A stretch of DNA of 64,000 bases from Symsagittifera roscoffensis. Taxonomy: Eukaryota; Xenacoelomorpha; Acoela; Convolutidae. The DNA is taken from NCBI RefSeq assembly GCF_963678635.1, contig NC_087071.1:5905624-5969623 (forward strand). Direction: 5' to 3'. This document shows, piece by piece, positions 22,881 to 34,602 of the stretch. The notes beneath the pieces were generated by a model. That model was not told the origin of the DNA, ran no database searches, and was given only the letters and a program-made list of their open reading frames with translations. The translations under genes were made by a program, and so were the position numbers. The number at the start of each line of letters is the position of its first letter. The stretch's first letter is position 1.

Positions 22881-25380
22881 TCCCTCGCAAATTCAAAACA
22901 TACCACGAACACGGTTTAAACATACCTCGAGCACGGTAGAAACATACCACGAGCACGTTTGAATTGAGCAGAACGAGAATTGATTTTTTTTCGGATTTTT
23001 ATAGAGCAAAACTAAAAGCAGATGCATGCATCAAAATTACCAAATATATATGTACAAACAGAGATACAGACCTAAGAAATCAAAAAGTGTCAAGCCGGAA
23101 GCGGACATGATTCGACTCGAAAATCTGACAACCGACCAAAATCGACTCAAATATTCAAACAGTCATTCCGGCGTTGAGATGTTCGACTTGTGTTTCGACC
23201 TAACTCGGTCGATTACATGGATGTTGTTCGACCCAAAATCAACAGTCGAAAACACACTTTTGCCGAATTTTTTTTTCGGAACGTAGTCGAAGTTGTAGTC
23301 GAAATAAATTCAAACACCAAGTCGAAACATAGTCGAACAATAAATCGAAAAAAGTTTAACACAAAGCTTAAGCTCATCTATTTTCTACAAAATGTTGAAG
23401 AAAAAAAACATAGCTTTTTCCTACCAAATCTTAAATCTTTTCAATATTGCATAATTTTTTTTTGACTGCACCAAAAAAGTCCAATTTCTCGATTGAGCTG
23501 CCGGAGCCATCATACACTTTTCTGAGGATATGTTCATGAAGTTTGGTTTCTCAGGTACAGGGGCAGATCTAGAATTTTCTCGAGGGGGGGCGGATTTTCA
23601 AAAAATTTTCGAAAATTTTGACGACCTTTTTTTTTTTTAGGTCGACCAAATTGATTTTTCGAGCTCTCCCAAAGCACGGTTTTGTCCCTATTTTGGCCAA
23701 ATTTTTTGCGCCGCAGGCAAAATTTTGAAAAAACAGGTCAAAAAAGGCGTTTTTAGGCCCTTTTTGGAAAATTTTGACCGAAAAATTGCGTTTTTTCGGC
23801 GCGCGCTCCCCCCTCAAAATTAGTATATATTGGCGCCGAAGGCGCCTTTAGAAAATTTTAAGGGTCGGTCGGCCAAAAATGGATTTCTTAAAAAGTATCA
23901 AAGGGGGGACCCTTTGGGTCGGCAGGGGGTCGAATCCCTGAGGGGGAGGCGTCCGCCCCCCCCCCCCCCCTAAATCCGCCCCTGCTCAGGTATCTCTGAA
24001 AAAGCCTAAACAATTTTGAAGTTATATTGGTATCTTTGATAAATCTTCAAGAATCTTCAAGTTATTGGCCAGATATTCAAGATAACTGGATCTGGGTAAC
24101 CCCTTTTTTCAGTTCTCTTCGAAACATCTAACGAAAAATTTTCACAGGTTAGTTTTTTTATTTTGTATCAGGAACCGTTGAGACGATCGAAACAGCGCCA
24201 ATTTGGTCGAAATGTTCGAAACATATTTGGCTTCCGTCAAACATATTTTACTAAAGTCAAGTCAGTTGAAACGAAGCTGACTTGTGTCGAGCCCTGTCGA
24301 GGACATTTTCGATGAGTCGACTCGGTCAAAACATAGCCACTTTGCGTCGAGTCGGTCGAAACCTAGCTGGCTTTTGTCGAACACAGTCGAACACTTTCTC
24401 GTTTGGTCGAGTCAGTCGACACATAGCCTTTTTGAGTCAAACACATTTTACTTAAGTCGAGCCAGTTGAAGTATAGCTTTTTTGCGTCGCCACTGTCGAA
24501 CACAATTTAGATCTGTCGAGGGGGTCGAAACATAGCCACTTTGAGTCGAGTCGGTCAAAGAAAAGCTGGTTTTCGTCGAACACAGTCGAACACTTTTTGG
24601 TTTGGCCGAGTCGGTCGAAACATAGTTGGCTTCCATCGAAAACAGTTGAACAAATTTTTCTTTCGGTCGAGTGGGTCGAAGCAGAGCCACTTTGAGTCGA
24701 GTCGGTCGAAGAATAGCTGGTTTTCGTCGAACACAGTCGAACACTTTTTCGTTTGGCCGAGTCGGTCGAAACATAGTTGGATACCATCGAAAACAGTTGA
24801 ACACATTTTTCTTTCGGTCGAGTCGGTCGAAATATAAACATATTTGGTCGAGTTTATAAAAACATAAGTTAAGCACATCAACCCGGGTCGCTCGACCGCT
24901 TAAAATGAACATTGACTCGAGCACAACCCGCTTAATCACCTCAAAATTGCTCGAGCACTTGAAAATGGTTGAGTACTAGATTTGTGGTCGAGACATTCAA
25001 AAATTATCTTGCTTGGATCGAGCACAGTCGAGCACATTAATTTAGGTCGAGACGTTAGAAAAAAGTATGCTTGGGTCGAGCACGGTCAATCACACTTTTT
25101 TGGGGGTGAAGCACACTTTGTTTGGTTTAGTATCGCCGATTTTTTTTGCTTGGGTCTAGCACCTTTTTTCCCGGCCGAGCATAGTTGAAACATATCTTGC
25201 TCGGCTCGAGCACAGTAGAGCACTTTTTTTGGTCGAGCACGCTCGAAACACATTTTATTTGGGTGGAGCACGGGGTTGAACACACTTGTTGTGACCGAGA
25301 ATAGTCTAAATATACCGATTGTTGGTCGAGACGGTCTAAGCGTAAAGTGAGCACCTTCACCCAGAGCGAGAGGAGACTTA
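22881..25380. repeat. GTCGA-rich degenerate tandem array
   Basis: Countless variants of GGTCGAAACATAGC, GTCGAACACAGTCGAACAC and GGTCGAGCACG occur. A clear 151-bp period exists at 24540-24840 with about 50-bp sub-units. Open frames of 60-163 codons appear in several frames of both strands because the unit contains no stop, so they are not evidence of genes. The array is interrupted by the hAT-type MITE at 23558-23984. Confidence 0.7.
23558..23984. mobile_element. hAT-type MITE, 427 bp
   Basis: Ends CAGGGGCAGATCTAGAA and, inverted, CAGGGGCGGATTTAGGGGGG. A perfect 8-bp duplication CTCAGGTA flanks it (23550-23557 and 23985-23992), which is diagnostic of the hAT superfamily. It is G/C-rich and has no transposase. 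The 82-codon minus-strand frame inside is not a gene. Confidence 0.88.
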
Positions 25381-25580
25381 ATGATTTATTTCATTATCAA
25401 ATTATTCATCTCATAAAAACATTTAAAAAAATATAGCCCCTTCAAACAGTGACACTTTTTTTGAAGTCTTTAAAGGAAGATAACTTAATTTGGTCGTTCA
25501 ATTTGTAAGGGCGTTGTATGGAAGCGATGCAAAGGGTCAAAATTGCCGGGTTGCAATAAAAAGAGACGACACGCAAATTA

Positions 25581-26286
25581 CCCGTACTGGACTTCCACGG
25601 AGTCGGTTAATTTTGTTTTATTGTCTGTGTCTACAGGAGTAAAAACAACCGATTATAATCAATTGAAAATGGATTATACTGCTATTATTTATTAAATCTG
25701 TAAAACACTTTGTATAATAAAGTATTTTTCACTTTTATAGATCAAGACAAGGAAAATAATTTACAATCGATATTTGAGATGCCAGTTTCAGAGGGGCTTG
25801 TTCAGGTCCGAGAAAGGGGTTCAGGTGGGGTTGGAGGCATTTTTCAGGTGTGGGAGGGGATTTTTGTTCAGGTTGGATGGGGATGATTTGAAAAGTTCTG
25901 GTGATCAGGTGGTGGGGGTTCAGATGTTGGTGGATGTGTTGTTAAGTTGACGGAATCTTTTTGCATTTTGAGAACACTTAGGTTAAGACAGAAGCAGGCC
26001 ACACACTTGTTAACAAGTTTTACACATTACTCATTTGATAAATGCAAAATTTTTTGCAAAGTTTTGCACGACGCAAAACAAGAATAAAGTGGGAAAAAAT
26101 AGAACTTTATTGCTATATTCTACTTATTAGAAAATCCATTTTGTATGTTTTTGCGGGCAAAATGATTTTAAATCTACTCTTTGCCCAATTTTTGTCTGAA
26201 AGTAACATAGAATTCGATTATATTGACAACAGTTTACATCACGAAAATCACATATAATCGATTTTTTAAACTTTTTTCAAAACGGG
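25581..26286. mobile_element. foldback element E (diverged relative of A)
   Basis: The left end CCCGTACTGGACTTCCACGG differs from the end of element A at four of 20 positions. Both sides are flanked by TA (25579-25580 and 26287-26288). As in A, CGATTATAATC motifs sit near the ends and the core (25795-25930) is G-rich. The right end matches only over CCCG, so its limit is less certain. Confidence 0.5.
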
Positions 26287-26288
26287 TA

Positions 26289-28145
26289 GTCAATCCAATG
26301 TAACTCAATAGCGTAAAAAACAATTAGAGAGTTAAAAAACGTACAGTTTGGTAAAAATTTGTCATTCAACCGCAAGAGTCACATTGCATATTTTATGTAT
26401 TTCCAATACTTAATTTATTGGCTCTTTTTCAATTCCTCTCTTGATTTTTTCTGAAATTCAAAAAATGAACTTTGCTTAACCTGATTTTTCATATTATGAA
26501 TTACATTAAAACATGTCAAAGTGTGAAAAATTTTTGCAACATTTCTTGCAAGCAAAAAACCGCGTGAACAGTTTTTCTGAGCAGCTTTATTTTGTTAATT
26601 TCCTGATTCAATAATTCATAAGCTTCATAAATTAAGCGCAAATTGAGGATTTTTTTTTTCATAAATTGCCTCTACACAATATCCATTTTGGACGATCTTC
26701 CCATCGAAGTTCATTGAAATTTTTACATAGACCAAGGGCAAATAATCAGATCCACCATGAAAATATCAACTTTTGGTTTCAAACACGCACCCTTGTAATC
26801 CGGGTCTGAAAACACCATTTTCCTAATTTGCTCTAAATTTTGCAATTTGGGGTGAATTCTTCCGTGAATAAAAGGAGTGAACAAATTAAACTGTTCATGC
26901 GAAGTGAAACAATCTCAGCGGGAAAATTAAAACGATCAGTGTGAAAACTTTCTAAAATTTGGACGTTTCTTATTTTTTCACGCAAAGAAGAAAACTTAGA
27001 GCAAATAGAGAAGTTGGAATTTTCCAGTTCGCATTACATTGGTAAGTCTCTGAAACCAGATTTTGATTGTTTCATTGAGGGTAACTTTGATCATTTGCTC
27101 TTGCTCTATGTAAGAACTTAGCTGAAACTTTTAATAAATATTGTCCAAATTGCACATTGAAAAAAGGTACTTTAGAGAGGAAAATCCTAATTTTGTGCTT
27201 AATTTTGTAAACCATTGTTTTTTCTTATTTCGAGAACAGTAATTGTCTAAATTAATTGATTTAAAATTATCTATTTTTGACTTTATATTTATTCTAAATT
27301 TTTGGCCAGAATTTCCTCATGAAAAAATTATTCAAAAAAAGTCTTTATTTCTCATCTTATTTGTAATCAGAATATAGCTAAATCAAGTCTAATTCCAGCT
27401 AGAAAAAATTCCACAGGTGGGCTTTGCAATTGGAAATGGTTTTAGATGGGGTTGAATTCTCTGTTTTAAAACATTCGGCCCACCATTATTCGGACATCTG
27501 CTTTAATAAAAAATAAAAAAACTTCTCGCTTCATATCTATAAAGCCGACGAAAGACCTGTAATTTGTTTGCCAAATTCTATTAAGGAAAAATTGTTTTTT
27601 TTTAGTGATTTTCTTTTATTTTTAGGAGAATAATGTTTTTCGAGGAATAAATGTTTTTAGTTTTTTTTTGCATTTCACAGAACTAAAATTATTAATTACG
27701 TTTTTTTATCACAAATTTAAAAGCCGCGACCTGCTAATTGCAAACAAATATTGTTCTTTTTTGGTTCAATTTCTATAGAAAAAATTTTATTTTTAATTTC
27801 ATCAACTTGATCATCAAGTATAATGAAAAAGTATAAGAACAACGAAAAAATCGCCTGAATGAATTGAACGTGCTCTATGAGTCACTAATGGTTGTGATAA
27901 TGTTAAGCCTTTAGAGTTGAAACTTGTTCCTATCGGAGATTTTGTCAGCAAAACATTTTTCAGCATCTTTTTATGTTTTTTTACTACGTATACGATTAAC
28001 TACAAGTGGAAGTGTAGCTTTTCAAACATTAATCAGCCGAGTCATTTTACGATCATCTCCTGAAAAACATACAAAAAACATGATTGACATTTTAAATCAT
28101 AATATTATAATAAGTTGCTTTCTGGCAAAAACAGCATAGCAAACT
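26289..28145. other. intergenic, little seen
   Basis: AT-rich DNA. The frame at 27924-28139 (plus, 71 codons) has an unusually normal amino-acid mix and ends just before the exon-like stretch below, but I cannot tie it to a family. Confidence 0.35.
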
Positions 28146-28331
28146 GTCTTTTCAGAAACTAATTCAGAAACTGGCCCTCTAGTAAATATACATCTGCATG
28201 GGAGGTCACCATTCGAGCTACAGATCTTTTTTCAGATGTCTTTGATTGGAAAAGTTTGTTATCATTTAATTCTACATAAATTTAAAACGTGTTTCATTAG
28301 CAATTTTAACTAAAGTTGTGAATTCATTTAA

Positions 28332-28565
28332 ATTATTCGCCCAAAAAATTCGACGAAACTGAAAAAAAAACGAAAAAAAATAGGGAAGGTTGCAGACATA
28401 GTTTCTAACTATTGGTTTGATGTCTTTAATGTAGCATTCTATAAAAACGTGGTTGAAGCCGTTAACTTCCGAACTAAATACAGTTCTATGAAACTCTACA
28501 AAAAATGTATGGCAATTTATGATACAGTTAATCATGTTTTGCAGCCTGAAAATAATCGTATCTAA
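28332..28565 (+). CDS. possible last exon, unknown protein
   Basis: An open plus-strand frame without ATG runs from just after a stop at 28329 to TAA 28563-28565. It has a Lys-rich start (KKKRKKIG) and a balanced, aromatic-rich end (VADIVSNYWFDVFNVAFYKN, MAIYDTVNHVLQ). Just upstream, at 28155-28310, another frame after TTTTCAG reads LVNIHLHGRSPFELQIFFQM. The two may be exons of one gene or pieces of a decayed element. No domain is recognised. The minus-strand frame here (28272-28535) looks like its shadow. Confidence 0.35.
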   Translation: MIRPKNSTKLKKKRKKIGKVADIVSNYWFDVFNVAFYKNVVEAVNFRTKYSSMKLYKKCMAIYDTVNHVLQPENNRI

Positions 28566-28689
28566 TTTTAAGCAGATTTTCTGCCACGTGAATTCTACGT
28601 CATTTTTCCACTCTTTAAATATTCAACTGGTAGGATTAATGATGATACGTTTCTAATCAATTTGTAAAAACCTTAGGCGCTCTCAAATT

Positions 28690-31292
28690 GCTTTTACAAT
28701 AGCATATCTGTAAATTGCAGTANNNNNNNNNNNNNNNNNNNNNNNNNNNNNNNNNNNNNNNNNNNNNNNNNNNNNNNNNNNNNNNNNNNNNNNNNNNNNN
28801 NNNNNNNNNNNNNNNNNNNNNNNNNNNNNNNNNNNNNNNNNNNNNNNNNNNNNNNNNNNNNNNNNNNNNNNNNNNNNNNNNNNNNNNNNNNNNNNNNNNN
28901 NNNNNNNNNNNNNNNNNNNNNNAAGCATCGCACATTGCATAGAATGGTTGATTTGGGTCTGGAATTGTATTCGAAATTTGTTCAGTTAGGAGTTTTTGTT
29001 TTTTAATTTCTTCAAATCGTGTTTGATGTTCTGTATTCCATTCAAAAATATTTTGTTGCCTAAGTATATTATAGAATGGTCTTAAGTATAATTGCATTTT
29101 ATAGACGTATTTGCTTAAAAAATTTAACATTCCAAGGAATTCTTGGATTTTCTTTTTGTTTGTTGGTGGTTGAAGCTTCTGAATAGCATCAATGCGTGAT
29201 TTTAATGGAGTGATTGTTTTTCTTCTATATTGTGTCCTAAGAATTTAACTCGTGTTAAAAAGAAGTGTGATTTATCGGGAGCGGCCTTCAGATTTTCGTT
29301 CTGAAGTATTTTGTGATAGTGTTCTAAAACTTTAAACATTTCTTCTTTTGTCTGTGATTGCATAAAAACATCGTCTAAATAGGTGATTGCGTTTTTCTTG
29401 AGTATTAGGGGTCTAAAAATTTTACTCATAAAAGCTGAAAATGCTGCTGGTCCTATGGATATTCCATAGAATAGGCGGTTGAATTCATATTGTTGATTTC
29501 CAATAAAAAATTGTGTTAAACGTCGTGATTTTTCATCTAGTGGCATTTGATTGTATGCACTATTCATATCTGCGGTTGTAAAGTATTTTCCGTTGATTTT
29601 TGTTAAAATAACTTGTATTGGTTCAATAGGCCAATTGCATTTTGATTCGTCTATTAGTGAATTAAGATATCTAGCGTCTAGAACTATTTTTAATGATTCT
29701 CCTTTTGCTAGGATGATAACTGGGTTGATAAATGTGTTACCTTTTGGTTGTTCTTCTTTGTTTACCGGTGAGATAATTTTGTATTGTTCTAAAATATCGA
29801 GTAATCTGTTCACTTTATCGTGTAAATGAATTGGTACTTTACTTGCTCTTTGTTTTTTGAAAACTGCGTCAGGTTTTAACGGGAGATGTAGTGATGAACT
29901 GATTTTACCAACATCAAATTTGGATGTTGCATAAACTGATGAATATTTTATTAGCTGTTTGGCTAACTTATCAAATTCGTCTTGTGTTATTTGTGAATGT
30001 TGGAAGTTAAACATTGTTAAAAATTTCCGCTGATCCTCTGTATAGTTATTTATAATGAATGTAGGTTTGAAATATGGGGTTTTTGTGAAATAATCTGTAT
30101 TTCTTTTTTCATTACTTATTATATTATTTATGGATAATTCTTCATTAAGAATTGTGGATTGACAAATATCTAATAATTGGAGTATATTATTTACGCGGTA
30201 TGCTTTTTCATGCATTGGTGATGTCGTAGCGTTGGTTTGGCAACATCCTAAAAGTCCTAAAGGTAATGTTACTTGATACGGTGTATTGTTGTATACATGT
30301 AACGAAATAATATCTGAATTCGAACTTTTCAAATATTTTATGGATGAAATTGTGATTTTTAAAACCAATGAATAGGTTTGAATTCAAAGTCTGACATATA
30401 GAGTTGTTGTTTATTTTGATTTTTATCATATTGGTGAACTTGTTTTATTGAAAAATTATATATGTTTCCTGATAGTGGTTTCAGGTATTTTCTTTGTTGG
30501 TTATATATTGGATAAAATTTTGAAAAGAATGGTGGTTGTTTGTTTAATCTTTGAAAAAATGTTAGGGATGTTTCTTTTGTTTTTGTGTACTTATCTTTGA
30601 TTAGTATTTTACTATTCAAGATGTTGATTGTTGGTATATATTTCGAGATAAATGGTATTCCAATGATATTGTGTTTAATATCAGTGATATGAAATATTTG
30701 TTTAAATGGTTTATTTAAAATTTTATTTTGCTCTATTGTTCTTGTGGGGAGAAGAAATAATTGAACTTTTCCATAGTTTACCAATGTTGATCCTTGTGCT
30801 GTTGCTAGTTTACTGGAGGTTGCAAGGGGTGTTAGTTTTGGGTGTAATATTTTTATCTCATTCCATGTGGGAATGTTTATTATGTTTGATTCTGCTCCTG
30901 AATCAATTAAAAAATCAATTTCAAGATCTGGTGGTTGAAATTCTTTGTTTCTTGGACTTTCTAAAAGAAATGGTATTGTCCAAATTTTTTCTTTGGGTTG
31001 TTCTTTTTGTATATTTTGATAGATGTTATTTGTATTCTGTCATTCAGCATTTTGTTTTGTCATTTTCATTGGATTTATTTACAGTGTTGATTTCGTTAGT
31101 TTCTTGTGCCGTTTGTGTGGTTTGGATGGGTTCAATATAATAATTGTGAAGGAGTTCTAATTGATTTTCATATATATGTGATGAAAAAGGTTGTTCATAT
31201 ATAATAGGCTCGTAGTCATTTTCGACTGCTATCATATTTATGGAGATAGTGTTTTCTGTATCACTTTCTGAATCTGATGATCCATAGTTCAT
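28690..31292 (-). pseudogene. pol of minus-strand Gypsy element (broken)
   Basis: Begins with MNYGSSDSES at 31292, in a different frame from gag, six bases after the gag stop. The first frame stops at 31044. The protease frame resumes after a shift, with the active site DSGA at 30893-30904. RT lies mostly in the frame 30368-29202: KIVLDARYLNSLID, then ADMNSAYNQMPL with the first catalytic Asp, then YLDD intact at 29381-29370, then KFLGHNIEEK. A one-base shift at about 29215 leads into the connection and RNase H start (FYAMCDA) at 29130-28923. After the N gap a short piece (YAIVKAI) may be the next RNase H helix. Pol copies the element RNA into DNA. At least three frameshifts break it, and integrase is not in the window. 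Confidence 0.85.
28723..28922. other. assembly gap (200 N)
   Basis: Exactly 200 unknown bases inside the RNase H region of the minus-strand pol. The round number suggests a placeholder length. Confidence 0.95.
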
Positions 31293-31297
31293 TTGAT

Positions 31298-34200
31298 TTA
31301 GTTGTAGTTCGTTATTTGCTGTGTCATCAATACCTGGGGGGTCTGATGTTGTTTCTGGATTTGATTGTACTTGATTAATATGTCTTTGATGATAGGTGTA
31401 CTACTTCTGTGGCGATTGTTAGAATTATTATAATGGTTATTATTTCTGTGTGGTGATTGGGAATAATTTCTATAACGATTTTTATAACTTGAATGTCGAT
31501 TTTCTGAATTGCTTCGTGATCGGTTTTGATAATTATCGTTTGATCTGTGATAATTTGATCTGTTATATGAGTTATTCCTTGATCGATTGTTCGGGTAATT
31601 CTGATTATGGTTGTTTGAATAACTTCTATTGCGATTATTTGAATAGTTTCTATTTTCATTATATGATGAGTTTAGTGATTGATTGTTTGGATAGTATTTA
31701 TTCCTTGATTGGGAATTAGATCTAGAAACAAATTGTGTTGTATTTGAATTCAGTCTGGAGTAGTTATTTCGACTATTTGGTCGCTTATAATGATTTTGTG
31801 AAGAATTTTGTGTATTTCTTCGTTCTGGTGATCTTCCTCTATAACTTGAGTTATATGGTGATTGATTTCTCGTGTAATTGGTATTGTTCGGAAGTGGTTT
31901 TCCTGAACTGTTGTTGCTGTATACATTTTTGTTTGGTAGATTTTGATCTTTCTTCATGTATTGATAGAATGATTTATTTGGTTCTTTATATTTTTGAGGT
32001 TTGTTTTGATTGTCCTGTTGTTTTTGTCTACATTCAGAAATACTATGTCCGTATCGTCGGCAATAATTACACCATTTTTTGAAAGATGGTTTGCCTTTAA
32101 AGTTTGGGTGTTTTTCATAAATATTGAGTATTTCAGTGATTTTTTCAACGAGGTCTGTATCTGATTCCTGTATATTGTTGATGTTTGTGTTATTTGTTTC
32201 AATTCGATTAACATATTGTAACTTCAGATTTTCTGTTTCTTCAAGTTTCATTGTGATTTCAACTTGTTCTAGTTTGTTTACTAGTTTTCGAAAATCTAGA
32301 TCGGGCTCTCGAATTGAGAAGGGATGGGATGCTCTCTTTTTTATTGCTATTTTCCTTAATTGAGGTGTTAAGGTCATCATTAAGATTTCTGTCATTTTTG
32401 TGTTTTTATAGTCGTGCGTATTTAATGAATATGCTTTTCGAACTAGTGTTTCGATACGTAATGCTAGTTGTTTGATGGTTTCATTTGGTAATCTGCGAAT
32501 TTCATTACATAAAACTCTTTGTTGTTGTTTCTTTCTCTCGGAGTCGAACATTTTTGAAAATTCTTGTGTAAATCTTTTCCAATTTGATTTTATTTCTATA
32601 GGCAATACTGAAAACCATTTTTGGGCTGCGCCATCTAAGGTTGTTTGTATCAACGCTGTGCGTCGATGTATCCAATTTTGATGTAGTGGCGTATTAATTG
32701 GTTCAGGTCCTATATTTAAAATTAAATTTGCTGTTACTGCATTTAAATAATCTTCTACAGAATATTCAGGGTCTGTTCCTGTGAATACCATTAAAGGTTT
32801 ATTTGATGTTATTGATGATCCACCCATAAGGTATGGATTCATTGTCATTTGTAATGATTCTGCGGCATTTGGCATTTGTGAAAAATTTGAGAGTTGATTT
32901 TTTGTTATTTCGTGTTGTTGAAGGTAATATGGGAGTGGTATTTCATTTTGCATTTGTGTTGGTTGATACGAGTGTGTAATCATTGGGTTTTGTGGCTGAA
33001 TTGGTTGAAAAGATTGTGTGTTAATTCGGTTTTGCATTTGTATTGGTTGTTGATTTTGTGTATCTGTTGGATGTGGAGAAAAAATTCTATGATATGTATG
33101 TGGTTTCTGCACTCCTTGTCCAAGATATTCTTGAGTATATGGTGCAAATATATCTGGTTGTAAATAATCATCGTCAGAGGATAAATAATCCGTTTGATGA
33201 GGTGCTTGCTTTTTATTTTTATGCTGTTGAAAGAATGGGTAATTTTCACTACGATCCTGTGGAGGATGTGAATTAGTTTGAAAAATTACTGAGTTGGTTG
33301 TTGTCATTGGGTTATCCCAATATCGAGATCTTATCTGATTATTATTATTTTTTCGCGGGGGATAGTTTGTTTTTAATGAATGTGCGTAATTATAATTGTG
33401 TTCCGCAAAAGTGTTTCTTGTGAACGTTCTGAGTGTTTTTGACGGTACTGTCATGGGTCTATATGTTTGATAATCCATTTGTGAATATTTTGGAGCAACC
33501 GAAGGTTTAACGGTTGATTGTAAGGTTACTTGTGCTAGTGAAGTGTTTGTATTTCTTGGTGTTGTTAAATTTGGACGTATTGGTGAAATACTTTGTTGTG
33601 TAGTTGTTGTTGTTTGGACGATTTCTTCATTTATGAAGTGTGATGGTGTTTGAATATCTTGTTGAGTGAGGTTCCTAGTTCCATTAAGGTTTTCATTGTG
33701 TATGACGGTCGAATTTAAACTGTTATTTCGCGTATCAGGTAAAAATGTATTGTAGTTTAATGGTGTTGCATCAATGGTTAATGGTATTACTCTTACATAA
33801 TCTCTTACATAAGATATTGTACTTATTGCTTGACTTGAGATTGATTGTGGGATATTTATGAATGCATAATGAGACCATTCGGGGTCCCAAACGAAGTCTG
33901 ACTGTTCTGTGATGGCGGTATCATCGTTTGAATTTCGAGGTCTGAAATTTTTTCTTGCTTGTGAAATTAAATCTATATTATGTGTGAAATAATCTATTAT
34001 AAACCATGCCAAAATTTGTTGTAAGTCATGTTTTGTATGTTGTGAAACTTCATCTTTAGGAAATTTTCTTTAATTATATTTAAAAAAGTTGAAAATAGTG
34101 TGATTTCATGTCGTACCTTTATATGTTTGGATGTCTCTGTCGGTGAGACATGTGGGATTGGGTTTTCGTTTTCTAATATTGAAATATGACTATATATTAT

Positions 34201-34602
34201 TGCAAAAACTTAATTAGTAAATATGGAGTTTGCTCTTTGTGCGTTATGATATTGTATGCTTTTTATATATTCTGAGAATACTTTTGAAAATTCTAAATCA
34301 AGATCGTCTGTTTGAATTACATATTTGCGGTGATTCGGGTTTGGTGAGCTGAATTCTATGGTGTAGATTCCGTATTGTTGTGTTAAGTTACATATATCTT
34401 TCAGATAGTGATCAATAATCTGTCTTTTTATTTTTACATCTGGGAACTCTGCTTTACATGGGCTAATTCCGGGTTCAAACAAATTTAGAAGAAGATTCTT
34501 ACAAAGATCATGTTGTCCTCTATTATCGGGTGCATCTACGAGGAAGGGGTAGATATCGTCATCATCTGGACTATCTTCACTTGGAGTGTGTGTTTGGCTC
34601 AT
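31298..34602 (-). pseudogene. gag of minus-strand Gypsy element (broken near N-terminus)
   Basis: The main frame 34012-31298 (904 codons) carries a long Asn/Gln/Thr-rich N-terminal part. A retrotransposon gag capsid domain lies at about residues 405-600 (VFTGTDPEYSVEDYL, AAQKWFSVLP). One zinc knuckle CNYCRRYGHSISEC lies at residues 648-661, and a long Arg/Ser/Asn-rich RNA-binding tail follows. The separate frame 34602-34210 (MSQTHTPSED) is probably the true N-terminus: beyond its TAA the same frame stays open to about 34075, where one frameshift leads into the 904-codon frame. The ancestral gag was then about 1100 residues, longer than usual. It forms the particle and binds RNA. Confidence 0.75.

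Noticed and set aside
23569-23817. 82-codon minus-strand ORF
   Set aside because: Lies wholly inside the hAT-type MITE, which is non-autonomous.
24448-24939. 163-residue Ser/Thr/Asp repeat protein on the minus strand
   Set aside because: The 151-bp repeat is open in several frames on both strands, with no start context or signal. Better explained as a non-coding array.
25581-26286. Element E as a certain full-length copy of family A
   Set aside because: Only the left end matches well. The right end agrees with the family over four bases, so it is listed with lower confidence.
30706-31140. Hydrophobic plus-strand ORF of 144 codons
   Set aside because: Antisense shadow of the protease region of the minus-strand pol.
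31375-32363. Several ORFs on both strands inside gag
   Set aside because: Shadows of the Asn/Ser/Arg-rich gag tail. The 904-codon frame explains the sequence.
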